NCBI GenBank assembly: GCA_039621445.1
Contig: CP154955.1
Location: 20,759,823 to 20,823,822, forward strand
Direction: 5' to 3'
Origin: Euglena gracilis
Lineage: Eukaryota; Euglenida; Euglenophyceae; Euglenales
Length of the DNA: 64,000 nt
Below, piece by piece: positions 49,201 through 58,659 of this stretch (the stretch's first letter is position 1; each line of letters begins with the position of its first letter). A model generated the notes under the pieces. It did not search any database. It had not been told where the DNA came from and saw nothing but the letters and a program-made list of their open reading frames with translations. A program made the position numbers and the translations under genes.

Positions 49201-52176
49201 AAAAATGGGCAATATGTCCAAAAGTCAGCAAAAGGGGTGTTTTTGCTCATTTTCTCCGGAAGAAAATTTTCTGCTATTTTTGGCACCTGTCGAGGAGGGG
49301 GGGTGGGGGGGTCCGGACCCCCCTCCCAACATCTAGGGGGGGGGGTGGTCCGGACCCCCCCCTACCACCTACCTCAATACCGAAGGGCTTCCCATCCAAC
49401 CCTGACACTCCCTGTTCCAGTCCCCCCCCTTCTTTTGGGGTGGGACCGGCAGGCACCAGCACCCAAAACCAACTCCCGGGGGAGTTCCTTATGGGCTGGC
49501 CCCCTGCTTGCCATAGCACCCACGTCTCGGGGTGGCTGCTGTGAAAATACTGATTTCGAGGCATTTGCAGGGGTCAAGAAACAATTATTATTGAAATTAT
49601 TGAAATTGCTTATTTTTTGTGACCCCTAGGCAGGGGGGTTGGCTTGCACTATGGCGTGCTCCCTGCATAGTATTCACTTAGTTACCCCCCCCCCCCGCAG
49701 GCGGGGGTGGGCACTTTTTCTCAGGCCGAAAACCCACCCACCCACTTTTCGAAAACCCAGCCACCCCAAGCCCGACCCATTCCGAGTGAGGGGGCTTTCA
49801 TTTTTGAGAATTGCTGTGACCAAGCGCCTTGCTGCCCTGGGGGCAGACCCCCACCCCCCACTGTGCACGGTTCATCTCTTTCTCTGGGCTACCCAACCAC
49901 CACATTCAACCAACTACCTCCATCCAGCAGCGCTTCTGGGAGCTGTTGTCCCGAATCCCCAACTGTGGATTAATTTGGATAAAATGTGAGTGTTTTGGGC
50001 GGATTTGATCTAAGCTGTTGGCTTCCCAAACTTTGGGGGAGAATGTCATGAGACATCGCTTGCTCCGTTTATAACAGAAATTGGGCAATCACAATTCCCA
50101 GAGTGGAAATGGAGGCCGAACTAATCACACAAAAAAGCGATGGATGAACGATGACAGCCAAGGGTGGGGGCAAACCTGAACTGGCACGCTTATCCTGCGC
50201 CAAATCCTGTCCGTCTGTCTCTTCCTTGTTTCCTCCTGCCCCTCCCTTTGTTCTGTTGTGTCCGCACTGTGGTGTGCGTGCCTTCAGTGAACCAAACGTC
50301 ATGGAAGCCAAAAGCGTCTGTTCTTCTGTGTGCGAGGAGGTATATCATTTCGTTTTTGTAGATTTCTGCTGAGCTCCCAAAAAAGCGTGGATTTGTGTGC
50401 CGTTGGTTTTAGAAATGTCTTGTTTACCTGACCTTGGCTGCCCAATTTGGCATCACGAGACAATTTCTCAGTGAAAAAAAAATAACCGCTCTGTGCCAGT
50501 CCTGTTTGCCACTTGCGCTGCTGTTCCGAGCTCAACACCACATCCTCAGGTCCGCCGATTATTTGCATCCATACCCATGCTGACAAAAAATGTAAACCCT
50601 GGATCAAAATCTCGCTACTTGGACCTTCAATTAACGCAATGCATCATCACAGCATACTGCAAATCCAAAAGTGCTGAATGCTGACAAGATGAAATTCCAT
50701 AGAGCCAATGAATGCTTCACTTTTACAATGTGAGAGTATTCCGTTTGTGGATTCCAACATTGACGTGGGAAATGGGGGGTTGGGGGGGGCAACTTCCCCG
50801 ACGTTCCCCCATAACTCTTCGCTTTCCCAAACTTTTTATCTCTTGCCCAAGAAAGTTTGAACCTTGTTTCGGAATTCTTGACCATTTTTTGGCTTTCTGA
50901 CCAAAAGAAACCATTACCGTCTTGCCGCCTCCGGAGCTCACCCTCACTAACCCCCATTGTCCAGTTGGGGGGGATGAGGGTGGGGGCTTTCCAGCCAGCA
51001 GCCATTCTCCAGCCTCGGACCCCTCCCGAAATATATATAAACCAGGGTTCAACTTTCAGAATTGTTCCGACAATCCCCCCCCCCCCATCGTCTTGTACAC
51101 CTGCCCCTCGGACCCCACCAGACAATGGGGGGGGGGGGGACAGGGAAAAGGCTAAGGACAATGGGGGGGATAGCAAATGACAACGGCATTTTTATGGTGT
51201 TGGAAAGACGGTGGTACAGTGCTGACCTTGAAGGGGAGCCCAAGTGGCAGTTCTTTTGGTGAGCCACTTGATTATGTAGAATCATAAAACAGTTTTTGGC
51301 AAACCTGGCAATCGAAGAAATACTTTGTATTTGAGTTTTTCAAAGAAGAATAAAGAAAAAGTGTTTACGAGGGTTTGGGTTGGGGGCAAAATTTGGAATG
51401 TTGTTTGAGAGGGCATTCCAACAAACCATCACATCTTCTCAAGTCAGATATTTTATTTTGGATCGTTGCTGAAAAAGATCCAATTTTGCGTGAAAATGCA
51501 CCTCAATTTGGGTATGTTTTTGGGGGTATTATTTTCCAAGGGGTTGCTTCTGGAGGCATTTTGACGAGAAGGTGATGCTTATTCAAATACTTTCTAAGCG
51601 AAAAAAACTTTGCTTTTTGGTGGGAAAAAAAACATTCCCGAAACAGGGGGCTACCAAAAAAGCACCACAATTGAAAGACTTGGCTTGCCACTGAACATAT
51701 CCCATTTCACCAATAAAAAAAAAGAGAAAGAATGCAGCAAAAAATACCGGGTTTCGCACAGGATTTTGATTGTTGGAAGCTTTTTCTGTCAATTGTCTCG
51801 GGGGTGGCCATTTCGTCATTATTTGAGACCCCCCCCCAGCCCGGGGACAGAAAAATGGGGGTCCGAATCCCCAATGCCCAGTTGAAGGTTTTGCACACAA
51901 CAGAAATCGACCTCTTTGGTCGGGGGAATGCCAACAGAAATGCAACAAGACAGGTCTTTATAGAAGATGGACTTTGTTCATTTGTTCGTCCTAAAGTTGA
52001 AAAGGACAAGAATAACTGTATGGAAGACTCTCGATTGGCTTGCAGCTCTTCATCAGCAACGGCCCAAGGAACACAAACAAAACATACACCACCCCGCAAA
52101 TGATCGGGAAACTGTAAGTTTCCTTCGACCATGTCCAGGTATCATGACAGTCAAAGACATCAAAATAATCAAGCAT
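37758..52176 (-). CDS. ELO-family very-long-chain fatty-acid elongase
   Basis: Exons found, in coding order: 52176-52029, 44958-44838, 44170-44071, 42465-42344, 41101-about 41007, and 37827 (or 37901)-37758 with stop TGA. The first may start at ATG 52176, or be internal after cccacag. The protein shows the ELO pattern: VVYVLFVFLGPLLMKSCKPI (TM1 and the KP motif), FMLSKFPEMFDTAFLVARKR, FLHW-WHHLTVML (the HxxHH catalytic box, split across a splice site), NYGIHS-VMYFYYGL, PITTLQLSQM, and C-terminal YFILFLKFYVENYILRKSAK with a lysine-rich tail typical of ER retention. This family condenses malonyl-CoA with acyl-CoA in the ER membrane. Phases agree for 44958-44838-44170-44071-42465-42344-41101. 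The exon after KPIE, normally holding the WN...FS segment, was not identified, and the join into the last exon is unresolved. Introns contain GGT, CAG, CAA and AT-rich microsatellites. Confidence 0.8.
38152..38301. mobile_element. hAT-like element, family C, second copy
   Basis: A 150-bp element starting CAGGTTTTTTTAAAGACC and ending ...CCGAGTTTAACGATGCCTG. It shares gcgggacccccc and ggcattcccc with 5374-5551. The flanking octamers TTCAGAAA (38144-38151) and TTCACAAT (38302-38309) match at six of eight positions, so this copy looks older. It lies in the last elongase intron. Confidence 0.6.
38560..38640. repeat. 10-bp minisatellite, unit TCGGCCCTGG
   Basis: Seven to eight tandem units, followed by agtcggccataggtgggg. 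The same unit occurs at 39900-39945 and 39972-40010 with an inverted flank (cggccgtaggtgcctgcctatggg against cctatgggcaggcacctatgg near 38513), so the two sites are related pieces of one dispersed repeat. Confidence 0.9.
38740..39025. repeat. Dispersed A-rich repeat, copy 2
   Basis: Homologous to 15050-15395 in the same orientation (shared gattgtgaaaaatgaccc, gacccaaattagcc, aaattagcaaaaa, aatgggtttaat). Here it follows the TCGGCCCTGG minisatellite. Confidence 0.8.
39900..40012. repeat. TCGGCCCTGG minisatellite, second site
   Basis: Four units at about 39900-39943 and two to three at 39972-40005, with a palindromic spacer aacccccacctacgggggtcc. Confidence 0.85.
40318..40791. mobile_element. 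hAT-like non-autonomous element, family A, second copy
   Basis: A 474-bp element with perfect 16-bp terminal inverted repeats CAGGGGTTTTCTTAAG and a perfect 8-bp target duplication ATAGCAAC at 40310-40317 and 40792-40799. The interior matches 575-1007: cctccggctggcaaaaaggc, gctgctggctgga, a G-tract, cagcccgaatttgggctgc. It is the best-preserved transposon of the window and has no coding capacity. It lies in the last elongase intron. Confidence 0.95.
42071..42249. repeat. Back-to-back GGT and CAG trinucleotide arrays
   Basis: About 44 GGT units (42071-42204) followed directly by about 14 CAG/AGC units (42207-42249). They lie in the elongase intron within 100 bp of the donor at 42343. Polyglycine, polyhistidine or polyproline frames here are artefacts. 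Confidence 0.95.
42781..43130. repeat. AT-rich low-complexity, ATA/CTA trinucleotide type
   Basis: About 350 bp of degenerate AATAAT, CTAATA and ATCCTA units without open frames. It lies in the elongase intron between exons 44170-44071 and 42465-42344. Confidence 0.9.
43201..43287. repeat. CAA trinucleotide microsatellite
   Basis: 29 uninterrupted CAA units, followed by degenerate ACAACTACCACTACAACAAC sequence. Confidence 0.95.
43430..43700. repeat. CCTGACAGGTTG/CCGGTACCAGGG repeat cluster
   Basis: Several alternating copies of cctgacaggttg, ggtaccagggaccctgac and agtttccggg, in part palindromic, between a C-tract (43427) and a G-tract (43685). It appears to be another C/G-tract-capped element with internal subrepeats, in the elongase intron. 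Confidence 0.6.
47540..47956. repeat. G/C-tract repeat with short inverted flanks
   Basis: The interior has ggctggctagaaatttggg repeats, GGCTGGACCCC units and a symmetrical gcagcaccccccc...gggggggtgctgc hairpin near 47838-47871. GACCATACA at about 47540 and TGTATGGTC at about 47947 are exact inverted repeats at its limits. It lies in the long elongase intron (44959-52028), which otherwise carries mainly G/C-tract relics near 46900, 48960-49030 and 49300-49360. Confidence 0.45.
50487..50579 (-). CDS. Exon-like segment inside the first elongase intron
   Basis: A 93-bp open segment between acceptor ttttgtcag and donor AGAGCG|gttattt, entering and leaving in phase 1. It encodes WVWMQIIGGPEDVVLSSEQQ and RKWQTGLAQS. 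The phase fits both the elongase exon before (ends phase 1 at 52029) and the one after (starts phase 1 at 44958), but the sequence does not look like the TM2 region expected there. It could be a lineage-specific elongase insertion, an exon of an unrelated nested gene, or a chance frame. Confidence 0.3.
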
Positions 52177-53058
52177 ACCTGTGGGGAGTGGAAGGAATGT
52201 GCAAGGCAGTGAAAACATACCTGGTAAGCCCCCGTCCTCCGTTTTCAAAGGTGTTTGCATTCAGTTTCCTACACGTTTGAAGGAATTTCAAAAAAAAACA
52301 TTTCATGAATATTCTTGGTGGACTGAAATAAATTTCACCTTTTGATGTCCTGTCCCCTGCCCTGAGAGTACCTGGGACTCCCTGCCTGAACCCCCCCCCC
52401 CCTACAAGGAAGGGTATGTTCACCGACGGCGACGGGGGGGGGGGGGGGACCCTGGAAAAGAAAACACCACAGTCGCCACATCGGAGCAGCATCATCAGCC
52501 AACTCCGGCAAGGTGGCACTGAATGGCGACACCTGAGCCAGCGAAACACAACTCAAACCACAGACCACCGGCGAACAAGGCATGGCCTCACAAGGTCTTT
52601 GTGCTTCGCCTTCGGTGTCCATTCCTCAGTATTACTGGTCAGTATTACTCGAGGGATGCGAATCCCCCAAACAGCTGCTTAAAAAAGAAGAAGAGTTGCC
52701 CTAAACCGCGATGACTTTTGCGCAATGCATTAACTGCAACTGATATTTTCATTTGACATTTTTGCACCACGTACTTGGAGAAAATGACCTCAATAAAAAG
52801 ACGCAGGAGAATTGTTCCTGGAAAACAAAAATCTGTCGAAAAAAATGACGAATCTCGTATTATCACCACCCAAAATTTCTCCAGATCCGGTTCCCGCCCC
52901 AAGCAGGCTGGAGCATTGGTGCCCCCAGCAGAACCACAAAACCTTGTTCAAAACCTGTCACCAAATGCAAGCAGGAGGAAGGAAGCCCAGCACCGTCAAG
53001 ATGCACCCGTCACCAGCAAGGCTGGAGGACCACGCAGCGCACCCCCGGCCGCAGCCTG

Positions 53059-53265
53059 ATGGAAATACCTCCGGCGGGGAGGGGTCAGAGGAAAGTGCCC
53101 CCCGGGCTTGCCGTGCTCGAGCCGAAGGGCAGAAACGTGCCGGAAGAGTGGTGGAGGCAAGAATGCAGTGGCGGCGGCTACATGGACTTCTTGCTGTCCT
53201 CCGGTTTGGGTTCCCCGGTTCGTATTTCGCGCCAAGGCCTGGTGCTGTCCTGGGAGCTGGGCTAA
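53059..53265 (+). CDS. Possible plus-strand ORF, unknown
   Basis: The ATG-initiated frame ends at TAA and includes LAVLEPKGRNVPEEWWRQE and GGGYMDFLLSSGLG. Its GC-rich third positions make it look coding, but the opposite strand is also open across the same interval, no splice partner was found, and every better-supported gene here is on the minus strand. It lies in the interval between the first elongase exon found (52176) and the membrane-anchor exon (54394-54521). Confidence 0.2.
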   Translation: MEIPPAGRGQRKVPPGLAVLEPKGRNVPEEWWRQECSGGGYMDFLLSSGLGSPVRISRQGLVLSWELG

Positions 53266-53788
53266 AGGATTGGCCAAGCCGGTGGTACACTCCTTTCAGA
53301 CCCTGCCTGCTACTCTTTTCGGCAACAAAAGGCAGCTATTTTACCACTGCCCTCTTCCCAAGGGGCCAACTTGTAAATAATGATAACGCCCAACAAACTC
53401 GTTTTCAATACCCACAACAACAACAAACAAATTTCGGGGCCAAAGGGTTCACCATCACATGAAATTCTCAAACTCAAAAATTGACCCCAAAAATACCTTG
53501 CCTGAAGTTCCTCTGAGCTTTGATCCTTTTTTTTGCAAACTTTCGGCTTTGTATTCTTTGTTCTTTTGCACAGCAGATGCAACAGGTTATTGTGCAGACA
53601 GGTTAGGGCAGCAATAAATATCGGGATAAAAAAACATGGGGTGCATTGAAAGCAGGGGCTAAGCTTACTTATTTACCAGACCCGAAATTTCAATGAACTC
53701 CTCAATCCCAGTGGTCCAAAAAAACCTGATCCCACAGAATCGACCATTCTCCATGAAATGGGAGCTTCAAGGAGAACCACTGGAAGGA

Positions 53789-54198
53789 AATCCCCCCCAA
53801 AATAAGACCCACATTTTATTGTTGAGTCTGTTGCTGGAAACCTCCAGGGCCAGGGGGGTCCTATTTTTCTTTGGTGTTTTCCTTGACCGACCCAGGCCCG
53901 AAAAAAAACACCATCTTCTAGGTTCCCCAAAGCACTAAAATTCTTCGCTTGGCGCTTCACGCCATATGCAAATTGGTACAATTTGACAATTACCATTTTT
54001 TGGGAGCTCTAAAAGCTTAAGAAATTTGAAATATCATCCTTTTGTGTCTAAAATTGGGTCTTTTTTTGTGTAATTTTGCAGGAAAGGTTTCTGTCCCCAG
54101 CGCTTCGCGCCATCAAGGAGGTCTTAAATTATTTGAGGGGGTAATTATTTCTTGGATTTTGGATCAGTCCAGGAGGAGGGTCTCATTTGGGGGGGGTT
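53789..54198. repeat. Poly-C/poly-G-ended repeat, family E, inverted copy
   Basis: Reverse-orientation relative of 11812-12244: ttgctggaaacctcc near 53832, a gcgcttcacgcc hairpin near 53955, a cgcttcgcgcc hairpin near 54102, and C- and G-tract ends. It lies between two gene fragments. Confidence 0.55.
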
Positions 54199-54393
54199 AT
54201 CTTGAGGGTTTAAATTTTTAAAGCAAAAATGATATTTTATTATAAATAATAGATGAACAACATGGACGCCATCAGGGTAAATCTGCAGAATGCACAAATG
54301 CCAACAGCAATTGAGAATTCTGAAAGCAATGGGGAGTAATAAACTTCATTGAAACGGGGGGAAATGGGGAAAGTAACACTGCTGGTGCAATGG

Positions 54394-54521
54394 CTATGGC
54401 CAAGCCTTGGCAAGCCGCCACAGTACGACCCCAACAGCCACCAAATGCAACAGCACCGCCGAACCGACGAAGGTCCACACCGGGTCCAACTGGAACAGAG
54501 AGTCGACCAGCATGGATGGTA
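54394..54521 (-). CDS. Terminal exon with C-terminal membrane anchor, unknown protein
   Basis: After acceptor ccacaccgcag, the exon enters in phase 1 and runs 41 codons to TAG. It encodes PSMLVDSLFQLDPVWTFVG followed by SAVLLHLVAVGVVLWRL and AKAWP: an amphipathic lead, one hydrophobic span of about 20 residues and a short basic tail. This is the layout of a single-pass C-terminal (tail-anchor or type I) membrane segment. The upstream exons are uncertain; the exon at 56820-56682 is a candidate but was not joined in phase. No family is recognisable from an anchor alone. Confidence 0.45.
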
Positions 54522-55516
54522 CTGCGGTGTGGGAACGAATTGCTGGCCGCTTCAAATGGAAGGGATTCTTCTTGGGATGGCTACTCAGACGTTCCGCCAG
54601 GGGGGAGGGAGAAAAACATCCTTTAACACCATACATCCATGGAGCAGGCTTGTATGGGAAGCCTGAAGGGGGGGGGGTCGGACACCTCTCCACCTCTGTC
54701 AGATAAAATGGTCTTGGTGGTGTTACATTTCATAAATTATCAGTGAGCCAAAGATCGTCCAAAAAAGCTCCAGGTGGAAGCCGAGTGGGAGCACAAACAT
54801 GACGGGGAAATTAATTATGAGAAAGTTTGATGGGAGAATTGATGATGGGGAAACTCGACAACGAGAGGAATTGCTTTTCAATGGAGGTTCGTTGGCAAAA
54901 AGTGTTTCAAAATGGTTGAGGTTGAACTGTTGTGACCTCTACGCATATTTCATTAACCCCCTCCTCACTTTTGGATTTTGAGAATCATCCCCAGGGGTTG
55001 ACATATTGGGTTGCTAATGTTTGGCACGTCGCTTCTTTCTGCCGCTGGGATGTCATTTTAACGAAATTCCATCATGGAATCCTACTGGAGTTGCTTATAT
55101 TTGGTTGTCCGGCCAATAGTGGCCAAAAGGTTGCTTATATTTGGGGTAGCATGAACTACGTTGTATTTTGGGGGTTGCCCTTAGATATGTCAAAATCGAT
55201 TAACTGGACATTGAGAACAAGAAAAAAAAAACGGGGGGGATAATGGTACAAAAAGATGACGTTATGAAACAGGGGAAAAAACGATGCACGCCCCTCTGGA
55301 TATTACTGCTATTCAGTGGAGACCTCTTTGAAACGAGACATTTCTTCTGTTCCCATAAAAACAAGAGAAATCTTTCAACTGTCTTCTTTTGAATTAGATT
55401 GCCTCAAAAATTCAATCATCATGTGTTTTCCTGGGCTTGGGTTCTTTAGACGTTTTTGATAATTTTAAACCACAAGGCAAAAAATACACCGACAAAAAAA
55501 GTGGAAAATGGCAGGC

Positions 55517-55804
55517 CATGCTTGTGCTTACCAACCGGGGGGGGGAGGGGGGTGGGTGCTATAGGGTGCCTGCCCCTAGCACGCACACCCCCCCGGGGGG
55601 GATAGGGGTCCGGGGGGGACCCAGAAAATCTTCATTGAAAATGGCCTTTTCCGGCCCCCTGTCGGAGGGGGGTGCCTGCTAGGGGCAGGCACCCCCCAAA
55701 ACCCTACCCCCCCCCCCGGGGGGGGGGGTCGGATTGGGTGCTCTGGGGTGCCTGCCCCTAGCACACCTCCCCCGTGGGTAGGCACCCGACTGAGCACAAG
55801 CCTG
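55517..55804. mobile_element. hAT-like non-autonomous element, family B, second copy
   Basis: A 288-bp element starting CATGCTTGTGCTTACC and ending ...GAGCACAAGCCTG, with 8-bp flanks TGGCAGGC (55509-55516) and TGGCAGAC (55805-55812) differing at one base. Its interior is collinear with 3216-3512 (gggtgcctgcccctagca, ttcattgaaaatggcctttt, ggcaggcaccccccaaaaccct) but lacks the GGCGCC hairpin. Confidence 0.85.
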
Positions 55805-56681
55805 TGGCAGACCTTAGGGAATTCATTTTGCAAGGTTGTTTTTCCAGGATCAGTTTAAATAAAATTAAATTCAAACAAAAATCAAATTTTGCACAATCTC
55901 TCCCTGCTGTTTTAAGATGGGTGGTGTCCCCCCGGGTACTGGATTGTTTGACAATATTCATAGACTTGGCATCACTGTCACTCAGGGGTTGGGAAGAAGA
56001 AGGAAGAGAAGCAACGGAAATAATTGGGTGGATTGGGGTGAGCAATGAGCGGCGGGGGAAGAGAGATTGGGGACGGTATCGCAGCAGGCAGCAACAACGT
56101 GCCTGCCTTCCCGCCAGGTCATCCACGCAGACGCGAACACAATTGCGGACCGCCTTCACTTCGCCGAAATTGCGTGATTCCGGCACTATGCAACTCATTT
56201 TGCAATTCCAATTTGGCATCGAGTGAAGTGGGATTTCTGGCACAAATGTGCGTGCCCCCGCTCCAAGCCCCCCCCAAAACACCTGTGGACCGATGCAAGG
56301 AATCACAAGGTGTTGTTGCAAGGTGTTGCTGGTGGCAGCCTGTGCGCGAAACTCAATACGGGGGGGGCGAACATGTGAAGTTGAAAAATGAAACGCTCAA
56401 AATAAACGCAAAAAGTGAAATTGCATAAATCCTTCAGCCCCTTTCTGCTGGAGAGGAATTTTGGTGAAATAATGTAATACAGTTTGTTGACCAGCAAAAT
56501 TTGCAATACAGAATTAGTTGACTAAATCAATTGAGAAAAAATTTGGCCTCAGGGGAAAATAGGGGCAAATTGGAGAATTTTTTCATAATAAAAAATACCT
56601 CCAGCAGAATGAAAAATCTTCAGGGAATACAGGAAAATAAAACACAAAAAAAAGTGTTTGTGCCCCCCCCCTAAAATGATA

Positions 56682-56820
56682 CAGACCGCTGAAACAAGGC
56701 ATTCATTGAATGGGCCACCTCCGCGACTGCTGCCTGGAACTCACCATCGCCGAGTTTCAAACGAATGCCTCCACAGAAAACCCCCTCAGAAAGATCCGGG
56801 ACGGCACTACGCCGTTCCCT
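56682..56820 (-). CDS. Exon of unknown protein
   Basis: An open segment after acceptor gaagtttcag, in phase 0, to a donor at CGGTCT|gtatc (56682) or CAGCG|gtctgt (56687). It encodes RERRSAVPDLSEGVFCGGIR then LKLGDGEFQAAVAEVAHSMN and ALFQRS. Balanced composition, G/C third positions and good splice borders favour real coding sequence. I do not recognise the family. It may belong to the same gene as the membrane-anchor exon about 2.2 kb downstream. Confidence 0.4.
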
Positions 56821-58099
56821 CTGAAACTTCAAAATTCTGAGTCTCGGTTGGGAAAGGGGTGGTAGCTCGCAAATGTTTTTGTCCATCATTCTGTTGTTTC
56901 TGTTATGCATATGGTTTTCTGCTCTGTTCCGTTTTACGAATAAAAGGATTCTCATCATCATTCTGCGATGGGTGCAGTATGCACTTCAGGAAATCCCTTT
57001 CATTCAATGGGTTTGGCCCACAAGGATGACCCTGCGAAGCTAACATGGACGCATGACCGAGGTGTATTAGCAATGCAAACAACCACGGATTCCGCAACCC
57101 ACAAATCATGCGACAGGGGGGGGAGCTCAGTCCATGAAACATGACACGCCAATGTGGGTCTGGGTGATCAGAGCTCCATTTCCGGGAGTTTTTGTGGTTT
57201 TCGACAAGGAAATTTTATAATAAAAACCCCTAAAAAAACATCATTTTTTGGCCTAACCCCTAAAAAACATCATTTTTTGGCCCTATTTTACACCTTTTCT
57301 GAAAAACCCTTCATTTTTCTTCTTAAAAAAAATGAAGGGTTTTTTTTTAACCCTTCATATCATTATTTTCTTGCTCAGCCCAGCTGTGCCCACCCCAACT
57401 TTATGTTTGGCCAGGTTTTGAGTGCCATCCGGGTCCAGATTGTGGGTTGTGGGGGGGTCTAGCAATCACCCTTTTTCAGCCAGCACCTTATTTGCCAACT
57501 GGCCGGCTGTCCCCACAATTCTCAATACATTTTCATTGTTCTTTATCTCAGGCATCCTTGCCCCATTTCTGGGCCAGAGATTGGTATTTCTGGCAGATTC
57601 CAAGGGAAATGCTTCACCAACGCAGCCAAGTGGGTTGTTGTGGGGCTAGTGCTATGCCTGGTGGGGTGCTTTCACTCGACCCAGCGTCAGGAATAAAGTG
57701 TTGGCTGGATGGATGGCTACAGATTCAGATTAAGAAATACCCTGGTTGTGAGGTACTGTGTTTAATTATTTTGGTCTTAGAAACCTTTACAACGCTGACA
57801 TAAAAAACAGAAGAAATTTTCCAATATTCAGAATTCCTGAAGCTCCAGCAACAACCACGAAAATGAGATCTTGGTCTCACTCTCAGTGTCGAAATATCTA
57901 AAAAAAATCCTGGTGTGGACGGCTTCCAATTTGAGAGGTATGATTTGGACACTGGGTGGGGGCGCTCTTTGGGAACCCTATGCGCCCACCTCACTCCAAA
58001 CACCATATTGGCATTGCTTTGCAACAAAGAGGGAACATAGACGGAAACAAAACACATCAACTGTACGGCAAATGTCATGAACAAGAGCGGCGTGGGGGT

Positions 58100-58617
58100 G
58101 GTAGGTCACGGGAGGTAGGGTGGCCGTTGGTTGGGTCGAGGCCGGCCATGGCTGGCCGCGGCCCAACCACTTCGGATTTTGAAACCAAAAAATTGGGACT
58201 GGTTGGGCCGCGGCCACCCAACTACAACAGATCCAGCGACCGAAGCAGAACTGCATCGCACAATGGCGGGATAATTTGATAAATTGCTGCCCAAAAGAGC
58301 CGCCCAACTAAGGTTAATAATAATACAAGGGACCCTCGCTCGGGTGCCCCCATGTTTTCAACCCAGGTTGGGCGGCTCTTTGGGTTTGCTGAGTACCCTG
58401 TAGAGCAATATAACGACGTTGAGTGGGAAGGGTTCAACTGTTTGCATGCTCCTTCAAAAAATGCCAGAAATCATCACCTTTTGCAGTGTGGTTGTGGCCG
58501 CGGCCTGCCGCGACTGGCCGCGGCCTGCCGCGACTGGCCGCGGCCCAACCAAAATACTATTTTGGTTGGCGGCCGGCCGCGGCACCCACCTCCCCCGAAC
58601 CTACCTCCCGTGACATC
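58100..58617. mobile_element. GC-rich inverted-repeat element with CCGCGGCC subrepeats
   Basis: The ends ggtcacgggaggtagg (near 58107) and cctacctcccgtgac (near 58600) are inverted copies. Inside, ggccgcggcccaacca occurs in several orientations, and a 20-bp unit cggcctgccgcgactggccg is tandemly repeated near 58500-58545. No clear target duplication was found. It lies immediately downstream of the stop codon (58660) of the six-exon gene. Confidence 0.55.
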
Positions 58618-58659
58618 CCACCCGCGGCGTGGGACGGGTCGGGGTCAGTGACGTGCGGC

